From the NCBI GenBank assembly GCA_001970955.1, contig MPUH01000725.1, positions 1 through 38,131 on the forward strand: a stretch of 38,131 bases of DNA, in the 5' to 3' direction. This stretch comes from Stentor coeruleus. Lineage: Eukaryota > Ciliophora > Heterotrichea > Heterotrichida > Stentoridae. Made by a program: the position numbers and the translations under genes. Shown piece by piece: positions 18,927-27,777 of this stretch; position 1 is the first letter of the stretch, and every line of letters starts with the position of its first letter. The notes beneath the pieces are model-generated. The model ran no database searches. It was given only the letters and a program-made list of their open reading frames with translations, and had not been told where the DNA came from.

Positions 18927-19071
18927 CAGTAAATGGATTTATTTAAGGTGGAATATTATGAAGATAATTTTTTTCAATAAATACTTGATGGTTTTTAACC
19001 AGTAAATGGATTTATTTAAGGTGGAATATTATGAAGATAATTTTTTTCAATAAATACTTGATGGTTTTTAA
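18927..19071. repeat. 72-bp direct duplication separated by one base
   Basis: Positions 18927-18998 and 19000-19071 are identical, with a single C between them. The layout copies the N-separated duplications elsewhere, so it is probably the same assembly artefact with the gap base filled. It lies in non-coding DNA. Confidence 0.85.
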
Positions 19072-19085
19072 AAAATCTAAATCCT

Positions 19086-19175
19086 ACAAGGAAAAAAGAG
19101 GAAATTAGTGGGACTGTTCCCCTTAGTCAAATTTTCCTGTGAAATTTTATTTAAATTCTATAATCAAGGGGATAT
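19086..19175 (+). promoter_or_regulatory. Conserved upstream element of ARF-like gene 2
   Basis: Relative to the ATG at 19215, ACAAGGAAAA is at -129, CCCCTTA at -96 and CAAGGGGATA at -50. This matches the order and spacing before ARF-like gene 1, although here the left arm of the inverted repeat has a changed last base. Confidence 0.55.
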
Positions 19176-19214
19176 AAAATTTGTATTTAATGAAAAATCA
19201 TCAAAAAACATAAA

Positions 19215-19751
19215 ATGGGCGGAGTTACTACAAAGATTTTTGGGTGTTACGAAAATGATAACCCAAAAAGAGTACTTTTGATTGGAGAAGATGATGCAGG
19301 AAAAACATCACTTTTATTTAAACTAAATTCAATTGAATACAAAGCAGAAATTCCTACTATAGGGTTAAACCTTGAGACTATTCCATACAAAAACCTGAAA
19401 ATTGTTTGCCATGATTTTTCTGTTCGTGATGAGTATTACAGACATTGGATTATAGGTAAAGAAACATGTGGAATTATATTTATGATAGACTTAACAAGTT
19501 ATGGAAGATTTGATGAAACAATTGACTTGCTGAAAGAATATCTAGAAAGACCTGAATTAGCTGGCTTACCTGTACTAGTTATGTGTAATAAAATAGACAT
19601 AGAAGCTCATATCAGTATTGAAAGAGTGAAAGAAGCAGTAAGACCTATGATGGAAAATAGAAAATGGAAAGTTATTGGAACTGCAGTGATAAAAAATAAG
19701 GGTATAAAAGAAAGTATTAACTGGATAAGAAATGCTTTAGCTGATAATTAA
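19215..19751 (+). CDS. Divergent ARF-like small GTPase 2
   Basis: The protein is 178 aa. MGGVTTK fits the myristoylation consensus (Gly2, Thr6, Lys7). The P-loop GEDDAGKTS, switch I IPTIGLNLE with its Thr, and CNKID are kept. Switch II is HDFSVRDEY where ARFs have WDVGGQDKI, so the glycines and catalytic Gln are lost. It is therefore less decayed than gene 1 in switch I but equally decayed in switch II. It is the closest relative of gene 1, with roughly half the residues shared by eye, and carries the same upstream element. Membrane-tethered nucleotide binding without Gln-dependent hydrolysis is inferred. Confidence 0.83.
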   Translation: MGGVTTKIFGCYENDNPKRVLLIGEDDAGKTSLLFKLNSIEYKAEIPTIGLNLETIPYKNLKIVCHDFSVRDEYYRHWIIGKETCGIIFMIDLTSYGRFDETIDLLKEYLERPELAGLPVLVMCNKIDIEAHISIERVKEAVRPMMENRKWKVIGTAVIKNKGIKESINWIRNALADN

Positions 19752-19942
19752 ATCCTACAACTTTTAAAATTTTATAATCATATTTAAATAACCTTTATTT
19801 TGTATAAGTTTCAATTAGAACTTAATAATTTGTTAACTTAAAAAACTTGGAACTCAAGGTTTTAATAGGAAAAATTAGAAATTTATCAAAAATCATAAAA
19901 AATCATAAAAAAATTAATGATATGAAGCTTTTATAAAATATC

Positions 19943-20491
19943 ATGGGAGGGTTTTTTAGTAGAATTTGGCAAAGATTATTACGTAGAGCTGAAACTAGAC
20001 TTGTTGTTCTTGGTCTTGATGCTGCTGGTAAGACAACCTTTCTAACAAAATTAGCATTAGGAGACCCAAGAACTGTAGTCCCAACAGTAGGTTTTAATGT
20101 TCAAAGATTAGATTACAAGAACATTCATTTCACAATCTGGGACGTGTGTGGGCAAGAAAAAACTCGACCTCTTTGGGTTTTATATTTAGACAACACCCAA
20201 GCTATGGTATATATAATTGATTCAAACGATAGACAAAGAATTGATGAGAGTATCGAAGAACTAGACAAAATAATTAGAGAGCCTGCAATTAAAGGAAAAC
20301 CATTATTAATATTTTGTAATAAACAAGACTTACCCAATGCAATGCAATCCGAGCAAATATCAACAAAAATTAACTTCGCTGATTACAAACGTCCATGCCA
20401 TATCCAACCTCTATGCGCAATAAGTGGCCAAGGTATACAAGAAGGTCTTGACTGGCTAGCTAATACACTCAAATCATCTCAGGCGCATTAG
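19943..20491 (+). CDS. ARF-like small GTPase 3 (closest to canonical ARF)
   Basis: The protein is 182 aa. MGGFFSR fits myristoylation (Gly2, Ser6, Arg7). All G motifs are close to ARF: GLDAAGKTT, VPTVGFNVQ, WDVCGQEKTRPLW, CNKQDLPNAM and CAISGQG. The one striking change is Cys for the first Gly of DVGGQ; the catalytic Gln is kept. It ends with EGLDWLANTL as in ARFs. It probably cycles between GDP and GTP and recruits effectors to membranes. The upstream element of genes 1 and 2 is absent. Compared with its neighbours it looks like the least modified member of the array. Confidence 0.9.
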   Translation: MGGFFSRIWQRLLRRAETRLVVLGLDAAGKTTFLTKLALGDPRTVVPTVGFNVQRLDYKNIHFTIWDVCGQEKTRPLWVLYLDNTQAMVYIIDSNDRQRIDESIEELDKIIREPAIKGKPLLIFCNKQDLPNAMQSEQISTKINFADYKRPCHIQPLCAISGQGIQEGLDWLANTLKSSQAH

Positions 20492-20548
20492 TCTTTTAAA
20501 CCTAATCCTATAATTTTCTATTAAATCTGTAATCGTATAATTATAAAA

Positions 20549-21100
20549 ATGGGTACAGTCGTCTCTTCTATAATTATCAAACCAAAACACATACATAAAT
20601 TTCTCATCCTAGTCCTCGGGTTGAGTTCATCAGGAAAATCAACTTTTTTATCCCAATTAAGTTCAAAAATTATCGTAAAAACCCCAGTTACAACTTTTCA
20701 GGTAAAAACTGCGAATTATATGAATTTCCAATTCAAATCTTGGACTATTGGTAAGGAAATTACTAATAGAAACCCTTGGAGACAATATATGAATAATGCT
20801 TTTGGGGTGATTTTTATTATAGATTCAGCTAATGTTGCAAGGTTTGATGAAGCTAAAGATGAATTACAAGGTTTGTTAAGGGCAAATGAATTAGCAAAAG
20901 TCCCTTTTTTGATATTGTGTAATAAACAGGATTTAGGATGGACAATGAGTGAAAATTGGATAAGCGAAAATTTAGGAATACAAAATATTAAAAGGCCTTG
21001 GAAAGTTGTTGGAGTTAGTATGTTGAGGAAGGATAGTTTGGTTGAAGGAATTCAGTGGATGATAGAATATGTTGAAAAAACTAATGGGGACAATGTGTAG
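20549..21100 (+). CDS. Divergent ARF-like small GTPase 4
   Basis: The protein is 183 aa and starts only 57 bp after the previous gene. MGTVVSS fits myristoylation (Gly2, Ser6). The P-loop GLSSSGKST and CNKQDL are kept. Switch I is TPVTTFQVK and switch II is SWTIGKEIT, so Asp, one Gly and Gln of WDVGGQ are changed. The rest of the fold follows ARF (FGVIFIIDSAN, FDEAKDEL, EGIQWMIEYV). It is distinct from genes 1 and 2, so switch II decay seems to have happened more than once in this array. Sense composition swings from C-rich at the start to G-rich at the end. Confidence 0.83.
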   Translation: MGTVVSSIIIKPKHIHKFLILVLGLSSSGKSTFLSQLSSKIIVKTPVTTFQVKTANYMNFQFKSWTIGKEITNRNPWRQYMNNAFGVIFIIDSANVARFDEAKDELQGLLRANELAKVPFLILCNKQDLGWTMSENWISENLGIQNIKRPWKVVGVSMLRKDSLVEGIQWMIEYVEKTNGDNV

Positions 21101-21724
21101 GAATTCGATTTTGGGTGTTAATTAGTTGAAATTATTGTAATAAAGGCTAAGATTAAGAGATTTTATAAGGGAAAAGAATGTTTGGGAAAATAGATATTGA
21201 GGTGGATTGAGAATGTAAATAATAAAGGTAGAGATGGGTTGGTGATTTAAATGGAAAATTTTTGGGGTTTTTCGAGGAGTTGATTTTAGGTTTGAAGATT
21301 TGAAGATTTTTTAGTGGTGAGGAGGATTTTATATGAAATTAGATGAGAAAATCATTAGTCTATAGTTATATATATTTTTTCTTTGATCATCATTATAAAA
21401 TCAAAATCTAATATTCCAAAGCTTATAATATTATTTTAAGTAGGACAAAGCGAGTAGAATCGATTTCATTTCCATTAAGCTAGCATCTGTACTTATAATT
21501 TAAATCAATAATAAATAAGGTTCTAGAATAAATCAATAATAATATACAAATATCATAATTTATTTAAAAGCACACCATAAAAAGATTTGCAAAGCAACAA
21601 AACTTCTCCTTTTCCTAAATTCATCATTCCCAAATATACCAGAAAGCTCAAAACTTTTTTTCCATTTTCACAATAGTATTTTACAATTCTAAAGAAATAT
21701 ATAAATTATCATCTTTATTTTTAT
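21101..21724. other. Convergent intergenic spacer
   Basis: This 624-bp stretch has no gene. The first 240 bp are strongly G-rich on the + strand, as after other + genes. The remainder turns C-rich, as expected below the 3' end of the minus-strand coiled-coil gene. No RNA gene seen. Confidence 0.5.
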
Positions 21725-23578
21725 TTAAGGTATTAGTTTTTCTTTACCTTTAACTCTTGGCAAAGAAATCGCTTTTCCATCAGGAACGGAACTTAGCCAA
21801 TTAGAGTCGATTTTTGAAGGTGAAAGTCTATAAGAAAAATTTGACTTGTAAAACTTGTTTTTTATGCTCATGTCTGGAGTTTGGCATTGGGGTCTTAGTT
21901 TTTTCTTATATCCTTCTGTTATTTTATGTGCTTGATCAATCAGGTCTAGCTTATCAATTTTCGGTTTCCCAGCTGAGTATTCTTCAATTATAACTCTAAA
22001 TAGCTCTTGATGTCTTCTAAGTTCTTCTGACATTGTAGCGTTTTCTCTTTGTTGATCAGATATAAGGTCAGTCATTGGACCTTTTATTTCCATTATCAAC
22101 CCTAAAAGATCATCACATGCTTTATTACATATCGCCATATTTGTTGATATTTCACTACTAACATTATCAAATTCTTCTTTTGTTTTAGTTTTGAATTCAT
22201 CGAAATTTTTCAAAGAATTGATGATTTCGTTGAGCTTGTCTTTATAGTATTTTTTCAACTGAGTTGTATCAGAATGAACTTTTTCTAAATCGTTTTCTAT
22301 GATAATTACCCTTTTAAATTTTTCTTCAATTTTTTTATCGATAGCGTCTAGTTCTTTTTTTGATATGCTGCCTATTACTTGTTCCTTTGGTTTTTGTTTT
22401 TTATCCAGTCCATTACGTCTGAGTGCCCTTATAAAACTAGCTTCCATTGTATCTAAATTTCTAAGTATTTCTTTAACTTTTGTATCAACATTATCAATAT
22501 AAGAATTACAGTTCGCAATATCATTTTCGATTTTTTCAGTGTATTTTTTGCTCTCTTCAATTTCATTTTTGTTACTTTCTATATCTTTTTGCAACGAAGC
22601 TATTTTTCTATTTATTTGTTTCATACCAGCCCCTCCTGCTAATATACGACTTGCCGCAACACTAGATTCTTTCGATCCTCTTCTTTGCATAGTTTTAGAT
22701 TCACCACCAATTGAACTTCCTCTAGCTCGACTATGTCTAGACATAGGTTTTTCTATTTCTAATTTCAAAGGTTCAGGTATTTTTTTTTCTATTTCTGGTG
22801 ATGATGAAGTTACATGTTCTACAGTTGTATTTTCTGATATCAAACTTATCTCACTTTTTATCTGTGGAGCTTCTGTTGAAACTTCATTTGATGCTAAAGC
22901 TGACTCATCTACTTCATCATCTAATGTATCTTCACGTTTAGCTACCATATCTATATCATCAAGCATATTATCCATTTCTTCTTGACTATCATAATCTTCA
23001 TCATCTTGTAAAGCATCTTCTTCCATAAAAAGCTCTTCGATTTTTTGCTCTACACTAACAAGTCTTGATTTCATTTGTGAAAATTCATCTGAAGTCATAT
23101 CAAAACCTTTATTATCATTAGCTTTACTTGCTAATTCAAGTTTCATTTTGGTTTTAAAACTTTCGTATTCAGAAAATATGTGTTTGTCAAAGTGCCCTTG
23201 TAAGCTACTAACTTGTTGGTTTAGGGCGTTGAAAACTTTCCAGCCAACTTTTTTGTTAAGAAAACCTTCAAGTTGGGATTCTGAGATTTTCGCGTTCAGT
23301 TGGGAAAAATACACTGAAGAAAAATCATCGAACCTTGCCCGAATGGACTTTTCTATAGTATTAAGCATATCATCCATGCGATTGTTGAAGATTGAGATAT
23401 GCACAAGTTGGTTAAAAGTGTTTTTTATACCATTAATTTCGCTTTGGGTTTTTTCAAGCAAACTCTGTATATGTTCAGCTTTCTGGAACGCCTGCTTTGC
23501 AATCTCAAGCTGACTCACTGCTTCAGCCAAAGATAACCGGCTATTCGATACATGGTTTATTTCTTCAGAGAACTCCAT
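21725..23578 (-). CDS. Coiled-coil protein A (paralogue of the gene at 25631)
   Basis: The protein is 617 aa. An N-terminal helical region is at about 1-190 (LSLAEAVSQLEIAKQAFQKA, then LASKAN). An acidic patch follows (DEDYDSQEEMDNMLDDIDM, about 193-212). Next is a Ser/Arg-rich linker with RRxS-type sites (QRRGSKESS). A long coiled coil runs from about 320 to 545, including SFIRALRRNGLDKK and QRENATMSEELRRHQ, and the tail contains NWLSSVPDGKAISLPRVKG. The same blocks occur in the same order in the gene at 25631, which lies inverted on the far side of the PP2A B''-like gene. No known family is recognised. A structural or scaffold role is inferred. The RRxS sites could be PKA-type targets. Confidence 0.8.
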   Translation of the reverse strand: MEFSEEINHVSNSRLSLAEAVSQLEIAKQAFQKAEHIQSLLEKTQSEINGIKNTFNQLVHISIFNNRMDDMLNTIEKSIRARFDDFSSVYFSQLNAKISESQLEGFLNKKVGWKVFNALNQQVSSLQGHFDKHIFSEYESFKTKMKLELASKANDNKGFDMTSDEFSQMKSRLVSVEQKIEELFMEEDALQDDEDYDSQEEMDNMLDDIDMVAKREDTLDDEVDESALASNEVSTEAPQIKSEISLISENTTVEHVTSSSPEIEKKIPEPLKLEIEKPMSRHSRARGSSIGGESKTMQRRGSKESSVAASRILAGGAGMKQINRKIASLQKDIESNKNEIEESKKYTEKIENDIANCNSYIDNVDTKVKEILRNLDTMEASFIRALRRNGLDKKQKPKEQVIGSISKKELDAIDKKIEEKFKRVIIIENDLEKVHSDTTQLKKYYKDKLNEIINSLKNFDEFKTKTKEEFDNVSSEISTNMAICNKACDDLLGLIMEIKGPMTDLISDQQRENATMSEELRRHQELFRVIIEEYSAGKPKIDKLDLIDQAHKITEGYKKKLRPQCQTPDMSIKNKFYKSNFSYRLSPSKIDSNWLSSVPDGKAISLPRVKGKEKLIP

Positions 23579-23673
23579 TAGTTATTTAATATCAATACTT
23601 TCTTACTAATACCAATACAACTAATTATATGGTAAAATTCGAATTCAAATGATATAAATTTAATAATATAAAC

Positions 23674-25090
23674 ATGAACTGGGTCGAGTGTTTAAAGAAA
23701 TTTATTGAGAAAAAGCCTAGGAAAACAGCTTTAGAAAACGACAGGGAAGCGGATATTGCATTCCTAAAACTTCTTGAAGAGGAGAAAGAACTTGAAAAGC
23801 AAAGGAATGACAGCTATAAAAAAATCCCCAGATTTTTTTTCAAAAAACCCCAATTGGAAAACCCGATTTACTTAAAACTTCGCCAAGAAGCCAGGACTAG
23901 ATTTTTACATAACAAATCTGCAGAGATTTTAGATAAGGAAGATTTGGAAAAGCTATGGTATTTACTTAAGAATAACACAAGTTTTCCAGATGATGGATCT
24001 GAAAGAATGAATTATGATCAGTTTTGTCAAGTTGCTAATAAACTGCATCCTAAATATAGGCAATTTTTTCAGCCTTCGGTATTTTTAAAATGCGACCGTG
24101 ACGAATATGGAAGAATTGAAATAGTCCCTTTTTTCCATTATATTGTTAGAAAAGTTAATCTACATCAGACCCGTATTCAAATTTCTCTTTATGATAGTGC
24201 AGGTTATGGATATCTTAAAGAAAAAGATCTTGAGAATTTTATTTATGAGTTAATTCCCTCTTTCCCCCAATTAGCCAATCTTCAAGAGAACTTTTGCCCA
24301 TTTTATGTTATAACTGCAGTAAGGAAGTTTTTCTTTTTTCTTGATCCTAAACGCACAGGTAAAATCTGGATTAAAGATATGCTAACATCACCAATCCTCG
24401 CTGAACTTTATGAGTTACGACAAGACAACTGGGCTCAAGAAGAGGCAAATCAAAACTGGTTTTCAATAACTTCTAGTTTAAGAGTTTATGACCATTACCT
24501 TAAATTAGATTTAGACAGAAACGGTATGCTTCGTAAAATAGAATTTTGCAAATACTCAGGAGGACTAACATCTATATTTGTTGATAGGCTTTTTGAAGAA
24601 TATCAAACTTTTGAAGGTGAANGAATTTTGCAAATACTCAGGAGGACTAACATCTATATTTGTTGATAGGCTTTTTGAAGAATATCAAACTTTTGAAGGT
24701 GAAATGGACTATAAAACCTTTCTTGATTTTGTATTAGCTATGGAAAACAAAAAATCCACTCAAAGCATCCAATATTTTTGGCGTATTTTCGATGTATTCA
24801 AACGTGGTGCTATTGACACTTTTGTTATTAACATGTTTTTTAGAAGTGTTATACAAAAATTAGAATCTAAAGAAAAAACTGGGTTTAAAGCTGATGATAT
24901 TAAAGATGAAATTTGGGATATGGTCAAACCTAAACTACCTTATGCTATAACTTTAGAGGATCTTATGAATTGTGGACAAGGAGATACTGTTGTTAGTATG
25001 CTTATTGATGCGAAAGCATTTTATGAGTATGATCAAAGAGAAAGTGGTATTGATCCAGATGAGATGGAAGAACTTTGGGAAAATTCTTAG
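23674..25090 (+). CDS. PP2A regulatory subunit B'', PPP2R3C / TON2 (FASS)-like
   Basis: After collapsing an 82-nt assembly duplication the gene encodes 444 aa, matching PPP2R3C (about 450 aa). EF-hand-like units include DRDEYGRIEIVPFF, YDSAGYGYLKEKDLENF, LDPKRTGKIWIKD and the best one, LDLDRNGMLRKIEF, which has Asp, Asp, Asn, Gly and Glu at loop positions 1, 3, 5, 6 and 12. The signature EMDYKTFLDFVLAMENKK is typical of the B'' family. B'' subunits target PP2A, in a Ca2+-sensitive manner; plant TON2 and animal PPP2R3C act at cortical microtubules and centrosomes. A role at ciliary rows or basal bodies is inferred. It is divergent from coiled-coil A (95 bp) and upstream of coiled-coil B. Confidence 0.9.
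24541..24703. repeat. 81-bp direct duplication around N inside the PP2A B'' gene
   Basis: Positions 24541-24621 and 24623-24703 are identical, with N at 24622. As assembled the gene is frameshifted. Collapsing one copy plus N (82 nt) restores an uninterrupted frame of expected family length. Confidence 0.93.
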
Positions 25091-25630
25091 TAGTTAATAT
25101 TAGATTTATATATGAGAGTTAAAGGAGATGATTTTTGAGAAGGTAGATGAGGATTGGTTTTGGTTTTTTAGAGAATGATTTTGGAATGATGGAGTTTTTT
25201 ATATTAGGTTGAAGGGAAAATTAGTTTGAGTATTGTAGGTTTTATATGGAGATTATAGAATCAGATTTTAATAAGGAATTTAGTAATTGGTTAAATAGGA
25301 TAAATTTTTGTGAAATTGGATAAGGGTTAAAATTTGGTTTAGTGTTAGATATATGCTTCTGTTGATTGAAGATTGCTTTTATCAAATTGGCTTTTGTATT
25401 ACAATAATTTGAGAAAATATTTTCATTTTTAAAAACCTTTTCTGATAACAATTCTTAGTATTTTGATACTATTTTTATTTTTTAAAATTACTCAGTAACT
25501 ACTATCAGAATTAAGATAACTACTCAGCTTATAGATAATATTATTATTTTTGCTGACCTTGATATTCTGAAAAAAATTTAAGCCAAGATTCTAATCAAAT
25601 AGCATTCCATAATAAAATAAACATAAGAAT
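25091..25630. other. Intergenic spacer, no gene seen
   Basis: This 540-bp stretch is T/G-rich on the + strand for about 240 bp after the PP2A B'' stop, then mixed AT-rich sequence leading to coiled-coil gene B. A short minus-strand frame around 25242-25451 has no recognisable content. Confidence 0.5.
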
Positions 25631-27736
25631 ATGGAAGATATTGACCTTTCTAGTATAACCAAAAGCAAAATAACTCTTGCTGAAGCCCTAAAGCAGATCG
25701 AAACAGTGAATTTTGCCTTTAGTAAAGCTGAGAGAATAGAAAAAAAACTAGCATACCAAGAATCCATGCTCCACGATATCAACAAAAGCTTAAACACGTT
25801 CGCCAGTTTGACCGTAGTTAACACAAAGTTGGACGAGTTTATGAGTAAGATGGAAAAGATGATAAAAAACAAATTCGAGGAGTTTAATTCACAATATTTG
25901 TATCAGTTAAACGAAAAATCGACTATGAAAGATGTTGAAGCAATGATTTCACAAAGAGTTACATGGACAGCTTTTAACAACTACACTCAACAGCTCTCTT
26001 CAATAAAAACCCGTATAGAAAAGCATATGATTTCTGACTTTGAAGGTTTTAAAACAAAAGTTAAACTAGAACTCTCCCGTAAAGCTGATGAAAAAAAGAC
26101 TGATGAAGAATTGTCATTTGAAGAAATTACTTTACTAAAAAATCGTGTCACAGCTCTAGAACAGAAATATCGTGAAATGTTTATGGATGAAGAGCTTGGG
26201 GATAGTGAAGACTATGATAGTCAAGAAGCAATGGATAATTTTATAGAAGATGTGGATAAAAACAATTTTAATAGAAACTCAGATGAAGCTTTGAATGAAA
26301 ATGAAATGGGTGAAGAAGAGTTTCAAGATATACCAAAAAAACAACCTAGTCCAATAGTCCCAATGGGTTCATTTGATACTACTAAAGTTCAGCCATTGTT
26401 TAATACAACCTCAATACCCCCGTTTTCTCCTGAGATTAGCAGTCCGAGATCAGAAAACATGGAAACAGCCAAGACTGAAGTTTCAGATGAGTCATCAAAG
26501 GTCCCTGATAAAATAGAAAAAGGAGATATTGTGGAAAGACCACATAAACCAGAAATTGTTAGGAAATCTACGTTTGATGATGTTACAAAAAATACTGAAG
26601 CAGCACCTGTGCCGATTAGGAAAGCTGATACTGGTGAAGGGATAAATGAAGCCCCTAAGCCAAAAAGCAGAAGTTCAATTGAAATTGAGAACTTAGAAGT
26701 ATCCCCTAGGATGCCAAGAGGTAGAGGAGCCCCTTCATCAAGAGCAGATGGGCAGACTTTAACAAGAAAAAACAGTATGGCTAGTAGCATGGGTGGTGGT
26801 GGAGGTGTAGGTGGAGCTAATGGAGGTATTCGTCAATTAAACAAAAAAGTTATGGGTTTACAAAAAGATATTGAAACAAATAAAGCTTTAATAGATGAAC
26901 TTAACAACCTAATCATTGAACAAAAAAGCGAATTCGGAAATGTATATGACAGAATTCAACAAGCAAGAGAAAGAACTGAAGAAATTGAAAAACTTAGACA
27001 AGCCATGGAAATGAGTTTTATAAAAGCTTTAAGAAGAAACGGGATTGATAGAAAAGCTGAAGCTAGGAAAAAAGTCATCACTCAAGTTGTGGACTCTGAA
27101 GAAATTATTAGATTGACTAAAAAAGTTACTAAAAAAAGTTCGAAAATCAAAGAAATGTCGACATATATAGAAAAAGTTGCAGCAGATATTACGTGTATAA
27201 AAGAAAAACAAAACGCGAAGATTAATCAGATTATCCAATCATTAAGGCAAATTGATGAAAGTAGAAACCAGTTATCTAAAGATGTTGAGAGTATTGCCGG
27301 AGCTTTTACCCGAATTGAATCAAACTTGGTATACAACATGAAAAGTGTTCAAAATGAAGTTAAAGCTATACAAGGACCGATAACAGACTACATTTCAGAC
27401 CAACAGCGAGAAAATGAAATTTTAACCCAGGATTTAAGAAAACATCAAAAAGTACTTAAGGATGTTATATATGAGTTTACAAGTCATACTGCTCAATCCC
27501 CAAAATGTGGAAGATCATCATGTGTTATGTCCCCAGAAGTCGCTAGAGCATCAAGTACTTCAATTGTCTCCCCTAATCTAACCGCAAAAGTCCAATTAGC
27601 AATGAAAAACACTATAAGAAAAAACTCAATCACTGCACATGGTAACTGGTTAGAAGATCTTCCTCATGGTACTCAGCTCCAATTACCAAGAATCAAAGCA
27701 CCAATCTCATCTATTTCTATAAAAAAATCCTTGTAG
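25631..27736 (+). CDS. Coiled-coil protein B (paralogue of the gene at 21725)
   Basis: The protein is 701 aa. It shares with coiled-coil A an N-terminal helical block (KITLAEALKQIETVNFAFSK), the acidic patch DSEDYDSQEAMDNFIEDV, a Ser-rich linker with TRKNSMASS followed by a Gly-rich stretch, and the block SFIKALRRNGIDRK. It also shares TDYISDQQRENEILTQDLRK and the tail NWLEDLPHGTQLQLPRIKA. The linker (about 200-395) is longer than in A and rich in Pro, Glu and Ser. No known domain is recognised. The strict order of shared blocks shows duplication followed by inversion or divergent insertion around the PP2A B'' gene. A role as scaffold or fibre-forming cytoskeletal protein is inferred from coiled-coil content. 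Confidence 0.8.
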   Translation: MEDIDLSSITKSKITLAEALKQIETVNFAFSKAERIEKKLAYQESMLHDINKSLNTFASLTVVNTKLDEFMSKMEKMIKNKFEEFNSQYLYQLNEKSTMKDVEAMISQRVTWTAFNNYTQQLSSIKTRIEKHMISDFEGFKTKVKLELSRKADEKKTDEELSFEEITLLKNRVTALEQKYREMFMDEELGDSEDYDSQEAMDNFIEDVDKNNFNRNSDEALNENEMGEEEFQDIPKKQPSPIVPMGSFDTTKVQPLFNTTSIPPFSPEISSPRSENMETAKTEVSDESSKVPDKIEKGDIVERPHKPEIVRKSTFDDVTKNTEAAPVPIRKADTGEGINEAPKPKSRSSIEIENLEVSPRMPRGRGAPSSRADGQTLTRKNSMASSMGGGGGVGGANGGIRQLNKKVMGLQKDIETNKALIDELNNLIIEQKSEFGNVYDRIQQARERTEEIEKLRQAMEMSFIKALRRNGIDRKAEARKKVITQVVDSEEIIRLTKKVTKKSSKIKEMSTYIEKVAADITCIKEKQNAKINQIIQSLRQIDESRNQLSKDVESIAGAFTRIESNLVYNMKSVQNEVKAIQGPITDYISDQQRENEILTQDLRKHQKVLKDVIYEFTSHTAQSPKCGRSSCVMSPEVARASSTSIVSPNLTAKVQLAMKNTIRKNSITAHGNWLEDLPHGTQLQLPRIKAPISSISIKKSL

Positions 27737-27777
27737 ATAACCTAAAAAAACATAAAAATTTTATTAATAATTTTTGA

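Larger units (their letters stand above)
18756..19214. other. Spacer between ARF-like genes 1 and 2
   Basis: No gene is present. This 459-bp spacer contains the 72-bp duplication at 18927-19071 and the conserved upstream element before ARF-like gene 2. Confidence 0.6.

Noticed and set aside
22299..22985. Several + strand frames opposite coiled-coil gene A, and 26389-26790 on the minus strand opposite gene B.
   Set aside because: They are antisense shadows; the opposite frames are paralogous to each other, which fixes the coding strand.
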